Positions 56,016 to 64,000 of a stretch of DNA of 64,000 nucleotides are shown here, one piece after another (position 1 is the stretch's first letter; each line of letters opens with the position of its first letter). The stretch comes from CAWAVN01 sp963825075. GTDB lineage: Bacteria; Planctomycetota; Planctomycetia; Planctomycetales; Planctomycetaceae. Made by a program: the position numbers and the translations under genes. Below the pieces are notes generated by a model. That model saw only the letters and a list, made by a program, of their open reading frames with translations, was not told the origin of the DNA and ran no database searches. Location of the stretch: assembly GCA_963825075.1 (NCBI GenBank), contig CAWGRX010000025.1, forward strand, positions 248,001 through 312,000. The letters are read 5' to 3'.

Positions 56016-57486
56016 ATGGATCTTCGGCATCGGCGGTACACGGAAAAGCCGCTCGTTAAGACCAAAATCATTGCCACGGTGGGGCCGGCGTGTTGGGAAC
56101 GCGAACGGCTCAAGGATTTGATCATTGCCGGGGCCGATCTGTTTCGGCTCAACTTCGCCCACGGGCAGTACGACATCTTGGACCGCGTGTTGGCGGACAT
56201 TCGCGCGGTCTCCAAAGAACTCCAGCGGCCCATCGGTGTGTTGGGGGATTCTGTCGGGGCCGAAAATTCGATTGGGGCAACTGCCGGACGAAGGCCTCTA
56301 CTGCGAGATGGGGCAGCAGTTCCATTTTGTGCGAGGCGAAGAATCCTCCGAACCGAACCAACTCACCTGCACCTACGACAGGCTGATCGACGACCTGCGG
56401 GCGGGCGATCGGATTCTGCTCGCCGACGGCACCGTGGCGATGCGGGTCATCGGCACGAACGCCCAGGAAGGCCGGGTCGTCTGCACCGTCGAAGTGCCGG
56501 GCCTTCTTCGCAGCCGGCAGGGAATCAACCTGCCCGGCGTCACGCTTTCGACGCCGAGCCTCACCGAGAAAGACAAAGCCGACCTCGATTGGGCCGTCAA
56601 GAACGAGCTCGATTTCATCGGCCTGAGCTTCGTCCGCCGGGCCGACGATATCCGCCAGCTTCGGCAGGAAATAGGTGCCCGCAAGCCGGCCCACCCGACG
56701 CACATCGTCGCCAAGATCGAGAAGATGGAAGCCGTCACGGAGCTTGACGAGATTCTCGAACTGACCGACGCCGTGATGGTCGCCCGCGGCGATCTGGGCG
56801 TGGAGGTCGATATCGAACGCGTGCCCACGCTGCAAAAGCGGATTGTGAAGCTCTGCAATCGGCACCGCATCCCGGTCATCACCGCCACGCAGATGCTCGA
56901 CAGCATGCAGGAGCACGAACGTCCCACGCGGGCCGAGGCCAGCGACGTCGCCAACGCCGTCCTGGACGGCAGCGACGCGGTGATGCTCTCCGGCGAAACG
57001 GCCATCGGCAAATACCCGACCGAAGCGGTGGCGATGATGAGCCGCATCGCCTGGGAAGCCGAGCGGCTGGTCACGCCCAACCGCTTCGGCGATCCCGACA
57101 GCAACCCCAACACGCGAGCCACGCTGGTCACCGAAGCCGTCACGTTAGGAGCCGGTGCCGCCGCCGAGCGCCTGGAAGCCGACCTGATCGTGATCGCCAC
57201 GCATTCCGGCCGGACAGCGATGGCCCTCTCCAAGCAGCGAGGCAAAGTGCCGATCCTGGCGATCACGGACCGCCCCGCCTCCGCCCGCCGGATGTGCCTG
57301 TACTGGGGCATCACGCCTTTAGAGACCGAAGCCGTCCACAAACTCCCGCACGAATTGTTGGAGTACGTCGTCGAATGGGGCCAGCGGGAAGAAGTCCTCG
57401 AACGCGGCAGCCGCTTGGTCCTCGTCACCAGCACCGACTGGTCCGCCGAAGGCAAGAACCTGATGCTGGTCCACGCGCTGCCTTGA
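56016..57486 (+). CDS. pyk: Pyruvate kinase (single frameshift near residue 80)
   Basis: ATG 56016 follows AGGACACGCCCCTT. The N-terminus KTKIIATVGPACWERERLKD and ADLFRLNFAHG is in one frame. An extra T near 56249 moves LSGPKIRLGQLPDEGLYC and the rest into the frame ending at 57486. The remainder carries KNELDFIGLSFVRRADD, VAKIEKMEAVTELDEILELT, VMVARGDLGVEVDIERVP and SDAVMLSGETAIGKYPTEAV, all classic pyruvate-kinase signatures. It converts phosphoenolpyruvate plus ADP to pyruvate plus ATP. The perfect conservation on both sides makes a sequencing error more likely than gene loss. Confidence 0.92.
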
Positions 57487-57497
57487 GCCGGCTTCTA

Positions 57498-57850
57498 TCA
57501 TTCAATCTTATTCGGCTTTTGGCCGGTCGGCTGACTTTTCTTTTTGATGTCCGACATGGATTGGTTTAGGAAATCAACGAACGTTTCGCGGTCGATCTTC
57601 ACGTCGAGGGAAACCTGATCGCCGTCGCGGTCCACGTTGACCTGTTTCAGCAGCTTCCCGAATTTCGACTTATTCGCGTTTTGACCGGACAACGGCTGGG
57701 CGAATTTCTGGAGGGCCTCGGCGAGTTGCTGGGCCATTTCGTCGGAAGATGCGGCGACCATCGCTTGGAGTTCGAGGTTCGGTCCTTGCTCCGCGAAAGA
57801 CAGGGCTAACTGTTTCGCCTGGCCGACAAACGGGAAGGCTTGATTCGCGT
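57498..57850 (-). CDS. Secreted hypothetical protein, C-terminal part
   Basis: This frame carries NANQAFPFVGQAKQLALSFA, then LQAMVAASSDEMAQQLAEAL and VSLDVKIDRETFVDFLNQSM, ending KKSQPTGQKPNKIE. It continues the 58477 gene after a one-base shift around 57850: the upstream frame ends its conserved part at RGSAIDLQDLK, and this one takes over. It was judged a single protein because neither half is complete alone. I do not recognise the family. Confidence 0.6.
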
Positions 57851-58477
57851 TTTGAGATCCTGGAGGTCGATGGCCGATCCGCGAAAGAACGTTCCGGCGG
57901 GAACTTTTTTGAGGAGCGGCGATTGGGAATTCTTTTTGAGGCTGGGTTGTCGGCCGTCGAGGACATCCAGAGCCGCCTGGGCCTGTTCGATGCTCCCGCT
58001 GACAACGATAGTTCCCTCGCCGTGAAAGGCCAGCGCCAGATTGTGGTGCTTGCCGCCTTGCTCCGCCTGCCATTCGTGAATGGTGTAATTGCGATAGTCG
58101 GCCGCTTTATGTTTGGGCTGCTTTTCGACGGCGGCCACAATTTTTCCCCGGTCATAGTCAGCGTGTACCAGGCCCACGCCTTCGTGCGGCGCATAGCTTC
58201 GGCCGTAGAAGGTGAGTCCGTGCAGGTCCGATCGCAAATTGATGCCGAGTTTGTCTTGCACCCAGTCGAGCCGGCCTTGGTTGTCTTGGCCTTGGATCAG
58301 TTGCTGCTGGATGTCCTGGGCCAGTGCCGTGTAGCGGATCTCATCGACGTTCATATGCATCAGCCATTTGGCGTCCGAGGCGACTTCGCCGGGTTCGAGC
58401 GACTCCGCCGCGGCCGGGGCGGCCGTTAATAATGCAACGGAAAGTGTCATCAAGAGTTTTGGAAGCAAGGTCTTCAT
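57851..58477 (-). CDS. Secreted hypothetical protein, N-terminal part (frameshifted)
   Basis: ATG 58477 is preceded by AAAGGAGACC. The signal peptide MKTLLPKLLMTLSVALLTAA ends near APAAAE. The exported part contains LMHMNVDEIRYTALAQDIQQ, DKLGINLRSDLHGLTFYGRS and IVVSGSIEQAQAALDVLDGR, a repetitive alpha/beta pattern seen in planctomycete secreted proteins of unknown function. The frame ends with unrelated residues at 57806 after the shift. It converges on pyruvate kinase. Confidence 0.6.
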
Positions 58478-59071
58478 CGTGTCTGGTCTCCTTTCAACCG
58501 CGGGCTCTATCGCGCCGTCAGCTTGCATGGTGAGAGTTATCATTCGTATCGAAGCAGCCTGGAGTTTTTGGGATCGCATGGCTGCAGGTCATGCGTCAAA
58601 AGGTTCGTTCGAGAAATAACTGTCCGATCAGCCGGAACGCATTAGCGTCCGATCGTCTCTGGGAACCGGGGCTAGCGCCCTGCGGCTAATGAATGCCGCT
58701 AACGATCGAGGGATCATTCGCTCTTTCTTAAAATGCTAACACGCTGCCGAGAGCGAGGGGAAAGGGAAATGCGAGCATGTTTCGGATGGAATAATCTCCC
58801 AACGCCCCGTCAGGCGAAGCCTTGAATGCGCCCGGGGCGAGACCACTCTCTTCACTTCCGCACCTCCGGCGGCATGTCTTTTGCGGCGAGGAAGATGCAA
58901 TGAGGTCGTGTAGAAAGCCGGGCAATCGCTGTCTGATCGCCGCACTGGACTGTGCCGTTCCCGCACGCTTTGGAACGCTCGACGGAAGGATTGTTGCGAC
59001 AGATTGCAGGAGGTGGTTTCACACAAAGGGAGCCTGGAGAGGCTCGCGAAAAACAACAGAAAGATTGATTC
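58478..59071. other. Intergenic region with an uninterrupted dispersed repeat
   Basis: There is no supported gene. The left half holds the intact host repeat (58607-58730 region), including AACCGGGGCTAGCGCCCTGCGGCTAAT. The right half (58740-59071) contains only short frames and presumably the promoter of the exporter gene. Confidence 0.4.
58607..58735. repeat. Host palindromic repeat copy C (empty target site)
   Basis: TTCGAGAAATAACTGT, CAGCCGGAACGC and GGGAACCGGGGCTAGCGCCC follow the same order as at 6933-7057, and TGCGGCTAAT continues without interruption. The 10-base target GCTAGCGCCC occurs once here (58671-58680), so this copy shows the pre-insertion state of the site used by the 158-bp element. 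Confidence 0.75.
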
Positions 59072-61264
59072 ATGCTCAGCCGAGAGGCCGGATTCGTCGA
59101 AAACGCTGTCAACCTGCTGATCCGCAGCCGATGGCCGTTGTTGCTGGCCGCCATTGCGTTGACGGTTGCCGGTTGGCCGGCGGCCCAGCGGTTGGCCTTG
59201 CGCCGCACGGCATTGACCACGCTTCCCAAAAATAATCCTTATCGCCAGGCCTACGAGAAAAGCCAGCGGATCTTCGGCATGCGGGACTCGGTGATTGTTG
59301 CCTACCCCGAGCCCAACTTGTTCAAAAAGGACACTCTCCAACTGACGGACGAGGCCCGCCGGACGATGCAGCAGCTCGCAAAGAAGCTCGAGCACGTTCC
59401 GGGAGTCGCGTCCGGCAGCGTTTACGACCTCGAACAGGCGCTCAAACTGAACTTCCGCCGCGAGCAGTTGGTGGAGTTGCTCGAAGGGATGCTGATCGGA
59501 CCCGATCACAAAACCGTGGCGTTGGTTTTGCAGCTTGAGCACAGCAAGTCATCGTCCGTCTCGCGCGGCGAGACCATTTCCCAGATCCGCGACATCGCCC
59601 AAAACCACGATCCGCGGGCCTATGTCGCCGGCGAACCGGTGATCGTGCAGGAAACATATCACTTCATGGAACACGACGGGCAACTGCTGTTCCGCGTCTC
59701 GCTGGGGCTTCTGTCGTTTGTGACTTTGATTCTGTTTCGCGGCCTGCGGTGGACTCTGCTGCCCGTGGCGATCGTCGTGGCAGCGATCGTCTGGACGCGG
59801 GCCTTGCTCGAACTCGCCGGTTTCCAGTTGAGCATGGTCAGCGCGATGCTCAACTCGCTGATCACAATTGTCGCCGTCGCAACGGTCATGCACGTGATCG
59901 TGCACTTCGGCCGTCATTGCCGGGAGGGAATGGACCGCACCGAGGCGTTCCGCCGGACGCTCGTCAGCATCGGCCCGACAATTTTGTGGACGTGCGCGAC
60001 CACCGCCGCCGGCTTCGCCGCCCTTTTATCCAGCCGGATACAGCCCGTCCGCAATCTGGCCATTATGATGACGATGGGGGCCATGCTTGTCTTCGTGGTG
60101 GCCGCGGCCATTCTGCCAGGGGCCTTTCTCATCGGCGGCTGGAATCCGATCCCCAAGAAAGCCCCGGCCCAAAGGGTGCTGCTCCGCTGGCTGGGCGGGT
60201 TGGCAAGATGGCTCGAAAGACACCCCTGGTTGGTCGGGGCCACGGCGATTGTCCTGGCCGCGGGTACGGGGTGGGGCGTGTCGCGGCTGCGCGTCCAAAG
60301 CGATCCGACGAAAAACTTTCGCGAGTCCACCTCGGTCGTCGCGTCTTTAAAGTTCATCGAGAATCGCCTGGGCGGGACGGGCGCCTGGGAAGTCAACTTC
60401 CCCGCCCCCCACAAATTGACCTCAAAATATCTCAAGCGGGTGGAGTCGGTCAGCAAAAAACTCCGCGCCATCGGAAACAACGGCGGCGCGAAACTGACAA
60501 AAGTCAACTGCCTGACCGATTGGATCGATCTGACGCCGCCGGCTCCGTTCTTTTTGGATACGCCCCTCAAGCGAATGGAACTTTTGCAAAGTTTCAAGCC
60601 GGGCGTCATCTCGAACTTCTATAAAAGCGATGCGGGACGCATGCGGATTTTGCTTCGCTCCAAACAGCGGCTGCCCTCGAACAAGAAATTGAATCTGATC
60701 CACCGCGTCGGGGACATCGTGCGGGAAGAGTTCCCGGATGCCGAGCCGACCGGCTCCTATGTGCTCATGGCCCACACCGTCAAAGACCTTCTGCACGACC
60801 AACTCATCAGCCTGGGATTGGCGACGGCGGGGATGCTGCTGATGTTAACGATGGCGTTCCGCAGCCTGCGCATCGGAGTATTGGCCCTCATCCCGAACTT
60901 CTTTCCGATTGTGCTCGTCATCGGGGGGATGGGTTGGTTCAACCTTCCGGTGAATATGGGAACGGCCATGATCGCGGCGGTCTCGATGGGGCTGACCGTC
61001 GATGGGACGATCCACTACATCGCCGGCTATCGCCGCGCCCGCCAGTCCGGCCGGGACCGCACCGAGTCGCTTGTGGAAACGCACCAGGAGATCGGCCGGG
61101 CCCTGCTCTTCGCGACGGCGGCCTTGGTGATCGGGTTCAGCGTGCTGGCGCTTTCGCACTTTCTGCCGCTGGTGGATTTCGGAATCCTGATCAGTTTCAC
61201 GATGGCCGGCGGCCTCGCCGCCGACCTGCTGCTCTTCCCGGTCCTATTGCGGCTGGTGGAATAA
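59072..61264 (+). CDS. MMPL/RND-family membrane exporter
   Basis: The 730-residue protein has one N-terminal helix (WPLLLAAIALTVAGWPAAQRL), a large extracytoplasmic loop, five helices, a second helix (WLVGATAIVLAAGTGWGVSR), a second loop and five more helices. This is the 2x6 RND layout in shortened form. Typical MMPL stretches are NSLITIVAVATVMHVIVHFG, WTCATTAAGFAALLSSRIQP and AVSMGLTVDGTIHYIAGYRR. Such proteins export lipids, hopanoids or other hydrophobic compounds by proton motive force. The substrate is unknown and no periplasmic adaptor gene is adjacent. Confidence 0.85.
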   Translation: MLSREAGFVENAVNLLIRSRWPLLLAAIALTVAGWPAAQRLALRRTALTTLPKNNPYRQAYEKSQRIFGMRDSVIVAYPEPNLFKKDTLQLTDEARRTMQQLAKKLEHVPGVASGSVYDLEQALKLNFRREQLVELLEGMLIGPDHKTVALVLQLEHSKSSSVSRGETISQIRDIAQNHDPRAYVAGEPVIVQETYHFMEHDGQLLFRVSLGLLSFVTLILFRGLRWTLLPVAIVVAAIVWTRALLELAGFQLSMVSAMLNSLITIVAVATVMHVIVHFGRHCREGMDRTEAFRRTLVSIGPTILWTCATTAAGFAALLSSRIQPVRNLAIMMTMGAMLVFVVAAAILPGAFLIGGWNPIPKKAPAQRVLLRWLGGLARWLERHPWLVGATAIVLAAGTGWGVSRLRVQSDPTKNFRESTSVVASLKFIENRLGGTGAWEVNFPAPHKLTSKYLKRVESVSKKLRAIGNNGGAKLTKVNCLTDWIDLTPPAPFFLDTPLKRMELLQSFKPGVISNFYKSDAGRMRILLRSKQRLPSNKKLNLIHRVGDIVREEFPDAEPTGSYVLMAHTVKDLLHDQLISLGLATAGMLLMLTMAFRSLRIGVLALIPNFFPIVLVIGGMGWFNLPVNMGTAMIAAVSMGLTVDGTIHYIAGYRRARQSGRDRTESLVETHQEIGRALLFATAALVIGFSVLALSHFLPLVDFGILISFTMAGGLAADLLLFPVLLRLVE

Positions 61265-61297
61265 TCCTTCGACTTCGCTGAATCTTCGGCTCAAACA

Positions 61298-62716
61298 TCA
61301 CGGCGATTCCGCGGCCAGGCGTTCGTAGGTTTTGATGGCTCTTTGATACGCCTGATGCGCGGCTCCGCGTTCGGGCGGGGCGATTTTGGTGTGGCGGTTT
61401 TTCCAGAGCAGCTTGATCGTCTCCGCGCACCACAGGGCGCTCGCTTTGGAGACGCGGATTGGTTTGTCCGCGACGATCACGTTGACCGGGTTGGTGTGCA
61501 GTTGCGGGAACTGGCGGAGGGCGACCCAGGTGCTTTGGTTCACGTCGATCTGGAATTGAAGGTCGTGGATTTGGCCGTCGGCGGGGACGGTTTGCTTCGC
61601 CACGACTTTTCCCCCGGAGACGATTTCCACCAGCCGCCGGCCGCCTTGGACCATCTCGGTCGAGCGCGGGGCGTGGAGTTCCCGCGTGTCGCCGACTTCC
61701 CGCCGGCCCGAACCGGGCATGAGCAGGCCGTAAGCGACCGCTTTGGGAACTTCCGGCGCGAAGGCGACTTGCGCTTTGATGGTGAATTGGCCCGGTGATT
61801 TCAGGCGGACATCTTCGCGGCCGGGTGTTTGACCATTGACTTCAAACTCCACCGCGTGGGCGTAGCCGTCGGAGACATAAGACCGGCCTTTCCCCAGGCC
61901 TTCGCACCAGTCGTGGAAGTCCACGTGATCGACCGGGCCAAGCTCAACATACACCCGGCCCTGGCCGACGCGGCGACTGCTCATGCAGGGGAAATCCGTT
62001 TCGCCGCTGAGCTTCAAGGGGAAGCCGCAGTTCATCAGGTGATACCACGTGTTCCACTCGCCGATGCGCTCGGTGTCCATCGCCGAGATAAAATCGCACA
62101 CGCCCTCGGCCGTGCTCACGCAAATCTCCATCGCCCCGCCGCCGTTCATTTCCGGGACGGCCAGGTTCGGCAACTGATCCGCCGCACGGTCGAGGCTCAA
62201 GGTCAACTCGCGTTCCGTGAGGGACCGGTCGCGGTCGGCATCAATCGTTGCGAAAGATTCCGGCATCAACCCGGCGGCGGCTTCGGTTGGGCTGAGCTTA
62301 TGGTCTTTGTTTTCATCAAGTGAATTCAACAACCTTTTGGCGGCCGCGGGCGGGTTGACCTGCATCGCGGAGTGCGGATAGCCGGTGACGCCGCCTTGCT
62401 CCTTGCACCAGCGAAGCACGGGCACCGTCCACGTCGGCCAGCCCTGGGTCTTTGTGCCTTTCGATCCCGGATAGGTCTGGTCTTTGAGATTCAAAAGACA
62501 CACGTGCCCCATCGCCGCAGAACCGAATCCGCTGATTTCCAGATCGTATTTGAGGAGCGTGAGCGGCTCGCTGATGTCGGCCGCCTGCGGGGAAAAGTAT
62601 TGCCGTTGAAACTCAAAGCAAGGCCCCCACGTCAACACGCAGCCCACGTTGAGGCCTTCGCCTTTGACCTGGGCGAACATGTCCCGCGGCGTCACGCCTT
62701 GCGTCGGGCTTTCGTA
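61298..62716 (-). CDS. CehA/McbA-like PHP metallohydrolase, C-terminal part with EF-hand pair
   Basis: In the corrected frame the protein continues after the HHIH motif with HYESPTQGVTPRDMFAQVKG, EGLNVGCVLTWGPCFEFQRQ, VTGYPHSAMQVNPPAA and VCDFISAMDTERIGEWNTWY. Two EF-hand loops, DENKDHKLSPTE and DADRDRSLTERE, lie between (about 62324-62212) with canonical D/N/D/x/S/E spacing. PHP-like enzymes of this group hydrolyse esters or phosphoesters using metals; the natural substrate is unknown. An Ig-like C-terminal part follows (GQFTIKAQVAFAPEVPKAVA). Confidence 0.8.
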   Translation of the reverse strand, partial: YESPTQGVTPRDMFAQVKGEGLNVGCVLTWGPCFEFQRQYFSPQAADISEPLTLLKYDLEISGFGSAAMGHVCLLNLKDQTYPGSKGTKTQGWPTWTVPVLRWCKEQGGVTGYPHSAMQVNPPAAAKRLLNSLDENKDHKLSPTEAAAGLMPESFATIDADRDRSLTERELTLSLDRAADQLPNLAVPEMNGGGAMEICVSTAEGVCDFISAMDTERIGEWNTWYHLMNCGFPLKLSGETDFPCMSSRRVGQGRVYVELGPVDHVDFHDWCEGLGKGRSYVSDGYAHAVEFEVNGQTPGREDVRLKSPGQFTIKAQVAFAPEVPKAVAYGLLMPGSGRREVGDTRELHAPRSTEMVQGGRRLVEIVSGGKVVAKQTVPADGQIHDLQFQIDVNQSTWVALRQFPQLHTNPVNVIVADKPIRVSKASALWCAETIKLLWKNRHTKIAPPERGAAHQAYQRAIKTYERLAAESP

Positions 62717-63777
62717 ATGGCGCAGCCGGCTCCGTGAATGTGATGATCGCCGCAATAAAATCCGAACGCCTCCGGATCGATCCAACGTTCCAACTGGACT
62801 TTGATAGCTACCGGCCCTTTTGCGGGGACTTCCGCCTTTTGCGTTTTAATCTTATATTCCGGACCGCGGCAGGATTCGAGCGTAAACTTCCCCGGCGGCA
62901 AGAGCACCGTCTGGCCGTCGTGCCGATAGATTTGCGGTTGGAAGAAAAAGTCGGGAGCGAGGCGTTTGGCCTGCGGCGGATAGACCCGGCCGCTCGCATC
63001 GCGGAAGATCAATCGGGCCGCCGTGGGGCTGCCATTGGAATCGCGAATGTTCAACCGCACGGGAATGGCCGGCCGCACCTCGAACAGCACCGGCACCTCG
63101 CCGCGAAAGCCCAGGTCCTGCGTGCCCGCGCCGACATCGAAGCCGATCGTCGCTTCGCGTTTCCCCGCCTCGCTGCTGTAGATGAGGGCGATGGCGTATT
63201 CCACTTCCAAGCCGCTGAGGTTCCGCGTCATCGGCGGCGAGCGGAACATCTCCACATCCAAAAACCGGTCGGTCTCGCCCCGGGTGTTTTCGTTGTCCTT
63301 GAGTTCCGTCTGCGCTTGTCGGGTGAGGCTGTTCAGGCTCGCGCCGGCATACACCGCCCCGGATTGCGGGCTGGTGATTTTGAGTTCCCGCGTGACGGTG
63401 CTGTCGTTGTGCACCTTGACGAGCACCGGCGTGTAACCACCCTGCTGCAAAACCGCCTTCGCCGGCCCGCGCTGGACCTTCACCCGCACTTCGGGATTAA
63501 GGGAAACGGCAAACAGCACGTGCGGATCCAAAAGTTCCTGCAGGCCTTTCGCGTCCCGCACCTTCGCCGCGTCCAAAATCGCCCGGGAAGTTTTCTCCGG
63601 CCATGGCGCTCCTACAAACTCAAGCGCCTCGACCACGCGCTTTGCATTCGCCCCCAACGGCTGCCCTTCGACGTCTTCAATCGGCAAAGAAGATTGAGCC
63701 GCCGCGGCGCTCGCAACCATCAACACAATCGCCAAGCCCAACACCGATTGCCATTTGTAAGAAGCCAAACCTCGCAT
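62717..63777 (-). CDS. CehA/McbA-like PHP metallohydrolase, N-terminal part (frameshifted)
   Basis: ATG 63777 follows AGAGGGCGTAACA. A signal peptide (SVLGLAIVLMVASAAAAQS) is followed by beta-rich domains (GYTPVLVKVHNDSTVTRELK; VLFEVRPAIPVRLNIRDSNG; GKFTLESCRGPEYKIKTQKA). The start of the PHP domain is WIDPEAFGFYCGDHHIHGAG with the metal-binding H-x-H. The next codons should read CAHYES, but one C is missing near 62716, so the frame ends at 62692 and the protein continues in the neighbouring feature. The whole product is about 830 residues and exported. Confidence 0.8.
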
Positions 63778-64000
63778 TGTTACGCCCTCTTCTAAATTCG
63801 CTTGATCCCGTCACGGTCGTTGATTTAGGGACGGATGAAACACATCGCAGCCGCCCGGAAACCGGAGCAATCCACCCCCCGTAGCCTGCGCATCTTCGGC
63901 TAGTGTTGAAGCAGCTTTTACAAAACGGGCCACGGATAATCATCTGCTTCCATCCGCAAAATCATTGGAAAAGCCGATTCAATTAAAAAAGCACCAGCAC

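Overview
The window looks like chromosomal DNA of a Planctomycetota bacterium (Pirellulales/Planctomycetia type). The evidence is the family content: a DUF1552 protein beside a LamG-LamG-PSD1-DUF1592 protein, secreted PQQ-like propellers, ECF sigma/ZAS anti-sigma pairs, a DUF4432 epimerase-like protein, a CehA-like PHP metallohydrolase, and dispersed GCTAGCGCC-core palindromes between genes. Most genes are GC-rich. The AT-rich exceptions, judged by eye, are 30.5-31.4 kb and 54.7-56.0 kb. No rRNA, tRNA or CRISPR array was recognised.

Layout. 0-3 kb: the 5' end of a VWA membrane protein, a secreted thioredoxin-fold protein, and an ECF sigma/anti-sigma pair. 3.5-11.8 kb: carbohydrate and sugar-acid genes (DUF4432, secreted beta-helix, PPC/DUF296, FAD plus Fe-S oxidase, enolase-superfamily enzyme), then a ThDP-dependent oxidase/decarboxylase and a GH15 enzyme up to 15.9 kb. 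16-21.8 kb: a BarA-like hybrid histidine kinase, a receiver protein, and a glutamate dehydrogenase that continues in frame from the receiver. 22-23.4 kb: a porin. 24-29 kb: nusA-infB behind a structured leader that ends in an intrinsic terminator. 29.3-30.5 kb: a second sigma/anti-sigma pair. 31-38.6 kb: a minus-strand set of GntR regulator, LamG/DUF1592, DUF1552 and a PQQ propeller, the last broken by a 237-bp miniature transposon. 39-47.6 kb: orphan rpmA, a solute-binding lipoprotein, a P450, a universal stress protein, two cation-coupled transporters and a methyltransferase. 47.7-50.9 kb: nested mobile-element debris (an IS4-type element inside an ISKra4-type remnant). 51-57.5 kb: a duplicated lipoprotein leader, a DUF255/DsbD-like thiol protein, an AT-rich DUF4238 gene and pyruvate kinase. 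57.5-64 kb: a secreted unknown protein, an MMPL exporter and an EF-hand-containing PHP metallohydrolase.

Two themes stand out. First, there are two families of miniature inverted-repeat elements with clear target duplications. One is a 158-bp element placed at the same position in two copies of a host palindromic repeat, and an uninterrupted copy of that repeat lies at 58.67 kb. The other is a 237-bp element whose ends match those of an ISKra4-type transposase fragment 18 kb away. Second, at least eight otherwise well-conserved genes carry single-base frameshifts, several beside homopolymers. This suggests residual sequencing or assembly errors, so the broken genes should be rechecked before being called pseudogenes. 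No wholly new multi-gene system could be proven. The best candidates for novelty are the 158-bp element, the receiver-GDH junction and the nusA leader.
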